In this document: one piece after another, positions 29,092 to 38,089 of the stretch
How positions within the stretch are numbered: position 1 is the first letter of the stretch
How the letters are laid out: each line of letters opens with the position of its first letter
NCBI GenBank assembly: GCA_026389285.1
Contig: JAPLID010000172.1
Span: 1-51,121 of the forward strand
DNA from: Cyanobacteriota bacterium
Lineage (GTDB): Bacteria > Cyanobacteriota > Cyanobacteriia > PCC-6307 > Cyanobiaceae
Direction: 5' to 3'
DNA: 51,121 nt
Notes under the pieces: generated by a model
Seen by the model: the letters and a program-made list of their open reading frames with translations, nothing else
Told to the model about the DNA's origin: nothing
Databases searched by the model: none
Made by a program: the position numbers and the translations under genes

Positions 29092-30107
29092 TTCGGCGTC
29101 ACCAGGCCCCGTTCCAGCAGCTCCCGTGCCGCCGCCGCCGGGCTCAGGTTGCCCAGCTCCACCGTGGAGACCCGATGCTGGTTGAGTTCGTGGTCGTAGC
29201 AGCGGTCGTAATAATCGAGCATCTGCCGGCAGGCGCTACCCCAGTCCCCGTGGTCGATGGCCTCCAGGGCGATGGCCGTGCGCTGGGGGCCGAGCCGTTT
29301 GCCGATGCGGCGGGTGGCCTCCGCCAGGGCCTGGGGCTCCTGGACCCCGTAGATCGCCACTAGATGCTCCACCCGTTGCTCGAGCGGTCGCTGTATCTCC
29401 AGCACCTCGGCTGCCTGCATCTGGCGCCAGAGCCCGGCGGGGATACGGCAGCGGCCCACCTGGGAGCTCTCCGCCTCCAGCCAGATCGCCCGGGCGCCCT
29501 CCAGGCGGGAAAAGGCCGCGGCCAGGCAGTTTTCGTAGTGCTCGCTGCTGGGCTGGGGCGGTAGGCCCAGGGCGCCGAAGCTGCTGCCGCGGTGATGGGC
29601 CAACCCTTCGAGATCCACCATCGCCACCCCCAGCTGCTCGAGGGCTAGCAGCAGTTCCGTCTTGCCGCAGCCGGTGCGTCCCCCCAGCAGCCGCACGGGC
29701 CAGGGCCGCTCGAACAGCTCCAGCACCCAGCGGCGATAGCTCTTGTAGCCCCCCTCCAGCAGCAGGACCGGCAGGTCGAGCTGGTGGGCCAACCAGGCCA
29801 CCGAGGCCGAACGCATGCCACCGCGCCAGCAGTGGAGCCGCAGCGGGGCGGTACCCGTGCTGGCCGTTTGCAAGGCGATGGCGAGGTCTCCCATGCGGGG
29901 CCCCACCAGCGCCAGGCCGCGGCTCACTGCCGCCTGGCGACCCTGCTGTTTGTAGAGCGTGCCGATCTCGGCCCGTTCGGCGTCGTTAAACAGCGGCAGG
30001 CTGGTGGCACCGGGGATGTGACCCTGGGCAAATTCCGCTGGGCTGCGCACATCGAGGATCGGCCCCTTCCCCGCCAGGAACTCCGTGATTGGCAGATTTG
30101 GAATCAT
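29088..30107 (-). CDS. mnmH: tRNA 2-selenouridine synthase (rhodanese + P-loop domain)
   Basis: ILDVRSPAEFAQGHIPGATSLPLFNDAERAEIGTLYKQQGRQAAVSRGL...RLHCWRGGMRSASVAWL...LLGGRTGCGKTELLLALEQLG; ATG at 30107 chosen. Confidence 0.94.
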   Translation of the reverse strand: MIPNLPITEFLAGKGPILDVRSPAEFAQGHIPGATSLPLFNDAERAEIGTLYKQQGRQAAVSRGLALVGPRMGDLAIALQTASTGTAPLRLHCWRGGMRSASVAWLAHQLDLPVLLLEGGYKSYRRWVLELFERPWPVRLLGGRTGCGKTELLLALEQLGVAMVDLEGLAHHRGSSFGALGLPPQPSSEHYENCLAAAFSRLEGARAIWLEAESSQVGRCRIPAGLWRQMQAAEVLEIQRPLEQRVEHLVAIYGVQEPQALAEATRRIGKRLGPQRTAIALEAIDHGDWGSACRQMLDYYDRCYDHELNQHRVSTVELGNLSPAAAARELLERGLVTPN

Positions 30108-30422
30108 GGCGGCAGCGGCCCGGAACCCCACGCCTCCGGGCGACAGGCGCAAACGGCTGCAGCGTAGGTAGGTAGGGGACGCAGTCGGGGAGAACGGGGG
30201 CATGGCAGGCCGGTGCCAGCGCCAGCCCGCTGTCGATCTCCGCCTAAGGCGCTTGTGGTTGAGGGTGATTCAGGCCACAGAAGCCTCGGTCGGACAGCCT
30301 GGCTGCCTGGACCGTCCAGGATGGAGGCGTCTGGATGGTCACCAGCCACCCCAGACAGCCTCCATGTCCATGTCCCCCATGCCCCTGTCCCCTGGGACCG
30401 TGTCCCGCCAGAGCTGCCGCTG

Positions 30423-30857
30423 ATGCACTTCACCCTGTCCGTGGACACCCGGGCCGCCGTCGCCTGCCACGACCTCACCGCTGAGCTCAACGCCCGCGTG
30501 GAGGCCAGCGGCCTTAAGGAAGGGCTGCTGGTGGCGGTGGCCCAGCACACCACTACAGCCCTGGTGATCAATGAGGCCGAAGAGCGCCTGATGGCCGACA
30601 TCGCCAGCTTTTTTCGCACCCTGGTGCCGGCGGATCATCCCTGGCAGCACAACGATCTGCACCTGCGCGATGTGCCTGCCGATGAGCCGCGCAATGCCCA
30701 CTCCCATCTGATCGCGCTGATGCTGGGATGCCAGCTGAGTGTGCCGATCATCGGCGGCCGTCTCGGGCTGGGGCGCTATCAATCGGTGATGCTGGTGGAG
30801 CTGGATGGGCCGCGGCCGCGCCAGGTGCTGGTGCAAATGCTCGGTACTCAGAACTGA
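30423..30857 (+). CDS. YjbQ family protein (secondary thiamine-phosphate synthase-like)
   Basis: VAVAQHTTTALVINEAEERLMADIASFF...NDLHLRDVPADEPRNAHSHLIALMLGCQLSVPIIGGRLGLGRYQSVMLVELDGPRPRQVLVQ. Confidence 0.9.
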   Translation: MHFTLSVDTRAAVACHDLTAELNARVEASGLKEGLLVAVAQHTTTALVINEAEERLMADIASFFRTLVPADHPWQHNDLHLRDVPADEPRNAHSHLIALMLGCQLSVPIIGGRLGLGRYQSVMLVELDGPRPRQVLVQMLGTQN

Positions 30858-30870
30858 TCTACTTCTTTTC

Positions 30871-31821
30871 ATGACGATTCGCCGCCGCACCGCCGCCGTT
30901 CTTGCCGGGCTCAGCCTGGCGCTGAGTCCCCTGTTGGTACCCGTGCTCAGCGGCGGGGGGGGCGCGCTGATGCCCCGTGCCGCGGCCGAACCGGCCAAGG
31001 CCACCCGGGTGCTGCGCATCGGCGCCATCCCCGATCAGAAGCCCGAGAAGCTCAATCGCCTTTATCCGCTGGTGGCCGCAGAGCTCAGCCGCCAGCTCGG
31101 GGTGACGGTGAAGTACGTGCCGGTGGTCGATTACACCGCCGCCGTCAGCGCTTTTCGCACCGGCGATCTCGATCTGGTCTGGTTCGGTGGGCTCACGGGT
31201 GTCCAGGCGCGGTTGCAGAAACCGGGCTCCCGGGTGCTGGCCCAGCGCGATATCGATGTGGCGTTCCACAGCATCTTCATCGCCAGCACCGCCAGCGGCA
31301 TTCAGCCCTTCCGCGATCAGAAGGATCTGGCCCGCCTGAAGGGCAAACGCTTCACCTTCGGCTCGGAAAGCTCCACATCCGGCCGTCTGATGCCCCAGTA
31401 TTTCCTGAGCCAGGCCGGGGTGAAGCTCTCCGATTTCGCGGGAGGGGCCCCCGGCTTCAGCGGCAGCCATGACGCCACGATCGCCTTGGTGCAGAGCGGC
31501 ACCTACGACGCCGGCGTCGTCAACGAGCAGGTCTGGCGCACCAGCCTGCATGACGGCAAGGCCAAGCGCTCCAAGGTGGTGGCGATCTGGAAGAGCCCCG
31601 GTTATCAGGATTATCACTGGATTGCCCAGGGGGATCTCGATCAACGCTTCGGCAAGGGCTTCACCGTCAAGCTGCAACAGGCGATCGTCAGCTGGCGGCC
31701 CGGCGATCCGCAGCAGAAACAGATCCTCGCCCTGTTCGGCGCCCAGCAGTTCACCCCTGCCGAAGCCGCCGCCTACGCCAAGATTGAACAGGTGGGTCGC
31801 CAGATCGGCAAGATCCGCTGA
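30871..31821 (+). CDS. PhnD-type phosphate/phosphite/phosphonate ABC transporter substrate-binding protein
   Basis: Signal-like N-terminus then RIGAIPDQKPEKLNRLYPLVAAELSRQLGVTVKYVPVVDYTAAVSAFRTGDLDLVWFGGLTGVQAR...FGSESSTSGRLMPQYFL. Confidence 0.88.
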   Translation: MTIRRRTAAVLAGLSLALSPLLVPVLSGGGGALMPRAAAEPAKATRVLRIGAIPDQKPEKLNRLYPLVAAELSRQLGVTVKYVPVVDYTAAVSAFRTGDLDLVWFGGLTGVQARLQKPGSRVLAQRDIDVAFHSIFIASTASGIQPFRDQKDLARLKGKRFTFGSESSTSGRLMPQYFLSQAGVKLSDFAGGAPGFSGSHDATIALVQSGTYDAGVVNEQVWRTSLHDGKAKRSKVVAIWKSPGYQDYHWIAQGDLDQRFGKGFTVKLQQAIVSWRPGDPQQKQILALFGAQQFTPAEAAAYAKIEQVGRQIGKIR

Positions 31822-31845
31822 CCTTCCCCCTCTCCCCCACTCCCT

Positions 31846-32088
31846 GTGATTTTCAACGGCTCAATCGACGACCTCCAGGAGTTGGTGGCTTCCTTGGGGA
31901 TCCCCTGTCGCTGGCAATCCCGGGAAGCCTTCCAGATGGCCGTGTTCGAGGACGGCGTCAGCAACCTCAAGCTCAACTGGTGGCCCGGGCATGGCCGGCT
32001 GGCGCTGGTGGGTGATCCTGCCCAGCGGGAAGATCTGGTGCTCCGGCTCCAGGCCCTGCTGAAGCAGCATCCCGATGGCGAGGCCTGA
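31846..32088 (+). CDS. Small hypothetical protein inside the ABC operon
   Basis: 80 aa MIFNGSIDDLQELVASLGIPCRWQSREAFQMAVFEDGVSNLKLNWWPGHGRLALVGDPAQREDLVLRLQALLKQHPDGEA; stop overlaps the start of the ATPase gene. Confidence 0.7.
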   Translation: MIFNGSIDDLQELVASLGIPCRWQSREAFQMAVFEDGVSNLKLNWWPGHGRLALVGDPAQREDLVLRLQALLKQHPDGEA

Positions 32089-32848
32089 AGCGGCCGAGGC
32101 TGCTCCCTTGCTGGAGTTCCGGCAGATCAGCGTCGACGGCCGCGATCGGCTGCGGCTGGAGCAGTTGGATCTCCGCATCAATGCTGGCGAGCGGGTGGCG
32201 CTGCTCGGCCCCAGCGGTGCCGGTAAGAGCACCCTGCTGGCGGTGGCCAACGGATCCCTGACCCCCAGCTCGGGCCAGGTGCTCTGGCAAGGGGCGCCGC
32301 CGGCCCGTACCGGCCGCCAGCGCCGGCGCCAGCAGGCCCGCATCGGCACCCTCTGGCAGGAGCTGCGCCTGATCGAGGAACTGAGCGTGCAGCAGAACCT
32401 CAATGCGGCCCGCCTGGCTCACTGGGGCTGGCCGAGGGCCCTGCTCAATCTGCTGCTGCCGCTGGAAACCGAAGCCTGTGCCGCCGCCCTGCGCGAGCTG
32501 GAGCTGGATCCGGCCCTGCTGTCGCAACCGGTCACCGCCCTCTCCGGCGGGCAGCGCCAGCGGCTGGCCCTGGCCCGGCTGCTCCGCCAGCAGCCCAGCC
32601 TGCTGCTGGCCGATGAACCGCTCGCCAGCCTGGATCCGCGCCTGGCCGCCCAGCTGTTGGCCCTGCTGTTGTGCCAGGCCCAGGCCCCCCGGGCGCTGCT
32701 GCTCAGCCTGCATCGCCCCGATCTGCTGGAGGGCTTTGATCGGGTCATCGGCCTGCGGCAGGGGCGCCTGCTGTTCGACTGCGCGGCCGCCGATGTGGAC
32801 GGGGCCAGCCTGCGTGAGCTTTATGGCTCCGAGGCGGGGAGCCGATGA
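32075..32848 (+). CDS. PhnC-type ABC transporter ATPase
   Basis: Walker A LLGPSGAGKSTLL, signature LSGGQRQRLALARLL, Walker B LLLADEPLASLD. Confidence 0.93.
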   Translation: MARPEAAEAAPLLEFRQISVDGRDRLRLEQLDLRINAGERVALLGPSGAGKSTLLAVANGSLTPSSGQVLWQGAPPARTGRQRRRQQARIGTLWQELRLIEELSVQQNLNAARLAHWGWPRALLNLLLPLETEACAAALRELELDPALLSQPVTALSGGQRQRLALARLLRQQPSLLLADEPLASLDPRLAAQLLALLLCQAQAPRALLLSLHRPDLLEGFDRVIGLRQGRLLFDCAAADVDGASLRELYGSEAGSR

Positions 32849-34389
32849 GGCCGGCGCCACCGTTGCTACTGCTGTTGCCGGCCCTGGTGCTGGTGCCGGT
32901 GCTGCTGGCCCTGCCTGGATTGCTGCATGGCGGTGGGCTGGACCTGATCATGGAATTCGCGGCGGCTGCACTGACGCCGTCGCTGGATCCGGTGGTGCTG
33001 AGGGCTCTGCTGGCCGGTGTCGGGGTGACCGTCGGCATGGCGTTGGTGGGCTGGGGGATCAGCCTGATCGCCGGCCTCGTGCTGGGCCTGGCCAGTTCCC
33101 GAACCCTGTGGCGCACGCTGCTGGGCCATGCGTTGCCGGCCGATCTGATCCGTCGGCTGCTGGCGCTGCCCCGCTCGATCCATGAGCTGCTCTGGGGCCT
33201 GTTGCTGTTGCAGGTGCTGGGATTGCAGCCGGCGGTGGCGGTGCTGGCGATTGCCATCCCCTACAGCGCCCTGGTGGCGCGGGTCGTCAGTGATCTGCTG
33301 GATGCCCTCCCCACCGCCAACCTCGAGGCCCTGCGCGCCGGTGGTGCCCCCGGCCCCGCTGCCTTACTGACCGCCCTGGGCCCACCGCTGCTGCCCGGTG
33401 TCTTGAGTTATGGCGGCTACCGGCTCGAATGCGCTCTGCGCAGCGCCACCTTGCTCGGGGTTTTCGGCCTCGGCGGCCTGGGAACGGACCTCAAGCTGAG
33501 CCTCCAGTCGCTGGAGTTCCATGAACTCTGGAGCGGTCTGTGGCTGCTGCTGGCGGTGATGCTGCTGCTGGAGACATGGGTGGGTCTGCTGCGCCGCCGC
33601 TGGGGGATGCCGCGTCGCCTGGCCCTCCATCAGCCCGGCGTGGGCAGGCGTGGGCGGGAGATGGTGCTGGCGTTGGGCACCCTGCTGCCGCTGCTGGTGT
33701 GGGTGGGCCGGGCTCTGGGGGTTGATCCGGCAGTGCTGCTCCATTGGCAGCCCTTACCGGGCCTGGAGTCGGGCCATTGGCAGGCGGTGCTGAGCCTGCC
33801 TTGGCCCCAGTTGGTCGGTGGCACCCTGCTGCTGACGGTGCTGGCGGCGGCTCTGGCGGTGGGCCTGGCGCCGTTGCAGCTGCTGGTCGCGGCCCCCTGG
33901 CCATGGGCTCGCTGGCTCGTGGGGTTCAGCTGGGTGTTGGCCCGGCTCTGGCCGCCGCCGCTGACCCTGCTGTTGTTGCTGTTCGTGCTCAAGCCCAGCC
34001 TGATCACCGCCGCGCTGGCCCTGGGGCTGCACAACCTCGGCATTCTCGGGCGCCTGCTGCGGGAGGGGCTGCAGGATCAGAGTCCGGCGGCGCAGCAGGC
34101 GCTGTTGGCCGCCGGCAGTGGCCCCCGACTGGCCCTGTTCTATGGCCGGATGTCCGGGGTGGCCCGCTCCTACCTGGCCTATGGGGCCTATCGCAGCGAC
34201 GTGATGCTGCGGGAAACCGTCGTCGTGGGGCTGGCCGGGGCGGTGGGCCTGGGCAGCCAGATGCTGGAGAGCCTCAGCAGTTTTGCCTGGGACCAGTTGG
34301 CGGCGCTGGTGCTGGTCTATGCCTTGCTCACCCTGGTTGGTGAAGAGCTGAGCGACCGGCTGCGCCGCCGTCTGTTGCGGGGATCCTGA
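32845..34389 (+). CDS. PhnE-type ABC transporter permease, two permease modules in one polypeptide
   Basis: 514 aa; two copies of the permease EAA-like region (ANLEALRAGGAPGPAALLTALGPPLLPGVLSYGGYRLECALRSATLLGVFG... and PAAQQALLAAGSGPRLALFYGRMSGVARSYLAYGAYRSDVMLRETVVVGLAGAVG). Confidence 0.88.
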   Translation: MRPAPPLLLLLPALVLVPVLLALPGLLHGGGLDLIMEFAAAALTPSLDPVVLRALLAGVGVTVGMALVGWGISLIAGLVLGLASSRTLWRTLLGHALPADLIRRLLALPRSIHELLWGLLLLQVLGLQPAVAVLAIAIPYSALVARVVSDLLDALPTANLEALRAGGAPGPAALLTALGPPLLPGVLSYGGYRLECALRSATLLGVFGLGGLGTDLKLSLQSLEFHELWSGLWLLLAVMLLLETWVGLLRRRWGMPRRLALHQPGVGRRGREMVLALGTLLPLLVWVGRALGVDPAVLLHWQPLPGLESGHWQAVLSLPWPQLVGGTLLLTVLAAALAVGLAPLQLLVAAPWPWARWLVGFSWVLARLWPPPLTLLLLLFVLKPSLITAALALGLHNLGILGRLLREGLQDQSPAAQQALLAAGSGPRLALFYGRMSGVARSYLAYGAYRSDVMLRETVVVGLAGAVGLGSQMLESLSSFAWDQLAALVLVYALLTLVGEELSDRLRRRLLRGS

Positions 34390-34402
34390 ACCCGGGGCAG
34401 GT

Positions 34403-34825
34403 TCAGGCGGACAGCGGCAGCGTGCGGGTGAGGTATTCCTCGATGTAGCGGTGGGTCTTGATCGATGAATCAACGAAGCGCAGTCCCGCTTTGCTGCTCA
34501 TCGTCAGCGTCTTCACCCAGCGAACGGTGGCGGGAAAGGACACCTTGAGCTGAATATCATCGTTCCAGACCTCGATCCGTACCAGATCGGAAGGCTTCAG
34601 GGGCAGGGTGCCGGTGCGCACGATGCAGCAACCACCTTTGCTGATGTCGTTGAGGGTGACGAAAATACTTTGCTTGTCTGGCAGGGTCATCCTGGCGGGA
34701 GTCCCGGATGGCATCCGACTGCGGTCGGAGCTTCTAGGCAACTCAACCTGGGCTGGCGCATCTGCTGCTGGACTGGCCTGGCTGTCTGGTTGGTTCGGGA
34801 TCGCTGAATCAGGCGTGGACATCAA
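34403..34825 (-). CDS. PilZ domain protein
   Basis: 140 aa; DISKGGCCIVRTGTLPLKPSDLVRIEVW...VRWVKTLTMSSKAGLRFVD. Confidence 0.8.
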   Translation of the reverse strand: MMSTPDSAIPNQPDSQASPAADAPAQVELPRSSDRSRMPSGTPARMTLPDKQSIFVTLNDISKGGCCIVRTGTLPLKPSDLVRIEVWNDDIQLKVSFPATVRWVKTLTMSSKAGLRFVDSSIKTHRYIEEYLTRTLPLSA

Positions 34826-35041
34826 CTGCTTCGTCTACTGCTTCTGTGAATCATCGCATGAAGCGACTTAATCTGTGGCGGGGCTCTCAATGGCTATCTT
34901 ACATGCCCCCCTCCTGCGCAGGACGAGGGGGTTTCGGCCATGCTGGGCGAGGCTCAGCCAAGTTCAATGGGGTTGGGCTCCACTTAGTGGAACCCAGTTT
35001 GTTCGGCTGCGGTGATCTTCAGGCCAGCAAAAGCCTGGGGA

Positions 35042-35245
35042 TTAACTGTGCTCTCTCAGAATTTCTGTGCAGGTGGTGATGCATTCGCCGTCATCAAGAG
35101 AGCAGGTGGTGATGCACTCGAAATAGGCTTCCACGGCGTCGATCTCCTGATTCTTTTCATGTCCGAACTGGGTGCTGGATCCAAGGGCGGATTGGGTATT
35201 CATGCTCAGGGCCTGATTCAGGGAGTTCGCCGACCAGCTGTTCAT
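35042..35245 (-). CDS. Small twin-CX3C protein of unknown function
   Basis: 67 aa ending ...VEAYFECITTCSLDDGECITTCTEILREHS; internal exact 15-nt direct repeat encodes CITTC twice. Confidence 0.6.
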   Translation of the reverse strand: MNSWSANSLNQALSMNTQSALGSSTQFGHEKNQEIDAVEAYFECITTCSLDDGECITTCTEILREHS

Positions 35246-35627
35246 GCTGTTGCCTTTGTGGTGATCTCCTGACCGTACGATGGATCGCTGGTTTCGATCA
35301 AAGGTTGAGCAAGAATGCTTATGGTTTTATGTGGAATCGTAAAGCGGGCCTGTTTCAGTCTGCTCTCCGTAGCCTTTGCGCGGGGCCCGTTCCTGGCGAG
35401 CCAGGCGTTCGGGGCCCCAGGTCTGGATCCATGACGCTGCTGTTCGAGGCTGGTTCTTTCCAGCGAAGCTCGCGGCAGAAGGGTTTGATCTTCAGGTTGT
35501 TGTTGCCGTTAACCATGGGCAAAGTGCGTATTTTCTTCCTTATTCATTTCGGGACTGGGTTTGGTTCGAGATTCGGCGCTGGCACCCCTGCTCAGGTCCC
35601 GTTGAATCCAGGGTTCTGGTGCGGTCG

Positions 35628-35783
35628 ATGAGATCGATGCTTTCGGTGCTGGTGCTGGTTCTGGTGTGCCTTCTGGTGGCACTGGTGCTCCGGGCCCTGG
35701 CCGGCCCGGCCGTTGCCATTGCCCTGTCCCTGACCTTGCTGCTGGGGGGCGGCGTGGTCATGGCCGTGAATCGTCGCTCGTGA
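35628..35783 (+). CDS. Small membrane protein (51 aa)
   Basis: MRSMLSVLVLVLVCLLVALVLRALAGPAVAIALSLTLLLGGGVVMAVNRRS; two predicted TM stretches by eye. Confidence 0.4.
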   Translation: MRSMLSVLVLVLVCLLVALVLRALAGPAVAIALSLTLLLGGGVVMAVNRRS

Positions 35784-35828
35784 ATCACTTCGGAACGGCA
35801 CCGGGGCGTTGCCGTTGCCTTGCTTTAA

Positions 35829-35847
35829 GATAATGAGCATCATTCGC
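35829..35847 (+). promoter_or_regulatory. Fur-box-like site upstream of feoAB
   Basis: GATAATGAGCATCATTCGC matches the classical Fur box GATAATGATAATCATTATC at 15 of 19 positions by hand alignment. Confidence 0.7.
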
Positions 35848-35858
35848 AATAAGAAGCC

Positions 35859-36137
35859 CTGGCCCGCCCCGCTGCTCCGGTCCCCGAGCGCCTCTGTCTG
35901 GTTGATCTCAGCGCCGGTGCATCCGCCACGGTCTCGGCCCTGGCTGTGGAGCCTGGTCTGGGTCATCGCCTCGAGGCTCTTGGCATCAAGCCCGGGCAGC
36001 AGGTGAAGGTGTTGCGGCGCGGCTGGTGGTCGGGGCCGATTCATCTGCGGGTCGGCATGACCGAGTTGATGCTGCGCCGGGTGGACGCCGCTCGCGTCGT
36101 GGTGCTCGCCGGCGATCCCAGCCCTGTGAACCCATGA
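35859..36137 (+). CDS. feoA: FeoA-type ferrous iron transport protein (start uncertain)
   Basis: Frame reads VPERLCLVDLSAGASATVSALAVEPGLGHRLEALGIKPGQQVKVLRRGWWSGPIHLRVGMTELMLRRVDAARVVVLAG; stop overlaps feoB start (ATGA). Only noncanonical CTG found as early start after the in-frame TAA at 35850. Confidence 0.75.
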   Translation: MARPAAPVPERLCLVDLSAGASATVSALAVEPGLGHRLEALGIKPGQQVKVLRRGWWSGPIHLRVGMTELMLRRVDAARVVVLAGDPSPVNP

Positions 36138-37987
36138 CCCATTGCCTCGATGCCACCGGCCTGGTGCAGGTGCACGGCCAGGCCACGGTCGCGGTGCTGG
36201 GGATGCCCAACACGGGCAAATCGACGCTGTTTTCCCAGCTCACTGCAGCCCATGCCCACATCGGCAACTGGCCAGGGCTGACGGTGGATCTGATGCAGGC
36301 GGAGCTGACGCTTGAGGGACGCAACGTGCAGCTGGTGGATCTGCCCGGCATCTACGACCTGCGCGGCCACTCGGAAGATGAGGCCGTCGTGCGTCGTTTC
36401 CTCGAGTCCACGCCTGTAGATCTGGTGGTGATCATCCTCAATGCTTCCCAGATCGATCGCCAGCTGAGGCTGGCTCTGCAGGTGCGTCAGCTGGGCCTGC
36501 CGGCTCTGCTGTTGCTGAACATGGCCGATGAGGCCAGGCGTTTCGGTGTCGCCATCGATATCGAGGAGCTAGAGCGGCGGTTGGCCCTGCCGGTGCTGCT
36601 GATCAGCGCCAAGTACCGGCAGGGCCTGGCTCAGGCCCGCCAAGCCATCAACAGGGAGCTGGCGGCGTCCGAGCCGGGCGCGGGGTCTGGCGTGCGGGAT
36701 CTGGAGGCCAGGTTGGCCGCTGCTGATGCTGATCGAGCCGCGGCCATGGAGACCATTTTGGACGCCGCCGTCACCTTCCCGGCCCAGTGGCGCGATGCCC
36801 TGACCCGTCGACTGGATCGCTGGCTGCTGCATCCGCTGCTGGGCCTGCCGATCTTCTTTCTGGTGATGGCCTTGATGTTTCAGGCCATCTATGCCCTCGG
36901 GGTGCCGATGCAGGAGGCCCTGGTCGCCCTGATCGAGAATCTGAGCCTGAATGTGCTGACCCCCGCGCTAGCCAGCTGGCCGTCATTCGCGAGGGGGTTC
37001 ATCGTCGATGGCGTGGTCCTCGGCATCGGCACGGTCAGTGCCTTTCTGCCGGTGATCTTCCTGTTCTTCCTGGCCATGGGCGTGGTCGAGGACAGCGGTT
37101 ATCTGTCGCGGGCCGCCTTTCTGATGGATGCCTTCATGGAGCGGCTCGGGCTCGATGGCCGCAGCTTTGTGCTGTCGCTGATGGGTTTCGGTTGCAATGT
37201 GCCAGCCATTCTCGGCACCCGGGTGATGCGCTCGAGCGGCTTGCGACTGCTCTCGATGTTGGTCATTCCCTTTTCGCTCTGCTCCGCCCGCCTCAATGTC
37301 TTCCTGTTCATGGCGTCGGTGTTTTTCTCGCCGCGCCAGGGCGCCCTGGTGATCTTCGGGCTCTATCTGCTCAGTTTTGCCGCAGCCATTCTCACGGCCC
37401 TGCTGTTCAAGGGACGCTTTGCCAGTGAGGAGGCCCTGGTGCTGGAGTTGCCCCCCTATCGCCTGCCGACGGTTCTCCAGGTGCTGCGGCGTGCCTGGGC
37501 GGAGGTACGCCATTTCTGGTTCTGGGCCCGCCGGTACATCATCTTCGGTGTGGTGGCCATCTGGTTGTTGAACAACCTGCCCCTCGGTGTTGCCCCCGCC
37601 TCGGCCGCGTCCCTTTCCGGTCGCCTGGGCGAGCTGTTGCAGCCGGTGCTGGCACCGATTGGCATTAACCCCAGGCTCACGGTCGCCCTGGTTTTCGGCT
37701 TCATCGCCAAGGAGATCGTGCTGGGCGGCTTGGCCGTGATCTATGGCCAGAGCGCCGGCCATGGTGCCCTCGGCCATGCCCTGGCCAGCGAGGTGAGCTG
37801 GGTGCAGGCGGTCAGTTTCATGCTGTTCACCTTGCTTTACACCCCCTGCCTCTCCACGGTGGCGGTGATTCGCACCGAATCGAAACGCCTCGGTTTCACC
37901 GTGTTCTCCGTGTTGTGGTCCCTGGTCCTGGCCTGGTTGGTCAGTTTCTGCTTCTACCAGCTGGCCTGGCTTGTGGGCTGGCGCTGA
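36134..37987 (+). CDS. feoB: Ferrous iron transport protein B
   Basis: VAVLGMPNTGKSTLFSQLTAAHAHIGNWPGLTVDL...LVDLPGIYDLRGHSEDEAVVRRFL...MEDSGYLSRAAFLMDAFM-like segment, GFGCNVPAILGTRVM. Confidence 0.95.
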   Translation: MTHCLDATGLVQVHGQATVAVLGMPNTGKSTLFSQLTAAHAHIGNWPGLTVDLMQAELTLEGRNVQLVDLPGIYDLRGHSEDEAVVRRFLESTPVDLVVIILNASQIDRQLRLALQVRQLGLPALLLLNMADEARRFGVAIDIEELERRLALPVLLISAKYRQGLAQARQAINRELAASEPGAGSGVRDLEARLAAADADRAAAMETILDAAVTFPAQWRDALTRRLDRWLLHPLLGLPIFFLVMALMFQAIYALGVPMQEALVALIENLSLNVLTPALASWPSFARGFIVDGVVLGIGTVSAFLPVIFLFFLAMGVVEDSGYLSRAAFLMDAFMERLGLDGRSFVLSLMGFGCNVPAILGTRVMRSSGLRLLSMLVIPFSLCSARLNVFLFMASVFFSPRQGALVIFGLYLLSFAAAILTALLFKGRFASEEALVLELPPYRLPTVLQVLRRAWAEVRHFWFWARRYIIFGVVAIWLLNNLPLGVAPASAASLSGRLGELLQPVLAPIGINPRLTVALVFGFIAKEIVLGGLAVIYGQSAGHGALGHALASEVSWVQAVSFMLFTLLYTPCLSTVAVIRTESKRLGFTVFSVLWSLVLAWLVSFCFYQLAWLVGWR

Positions 37988-38089
37988 GGGCCTCCCCGGC
38001 CCTGTCCCGGCCTTGGTTGATGGGGGGTGGGACCTGACAGCGCCTTGCTCCAGCGCTAAAGAGGTGGTCACGCCCCCTGTGCCGATCCC

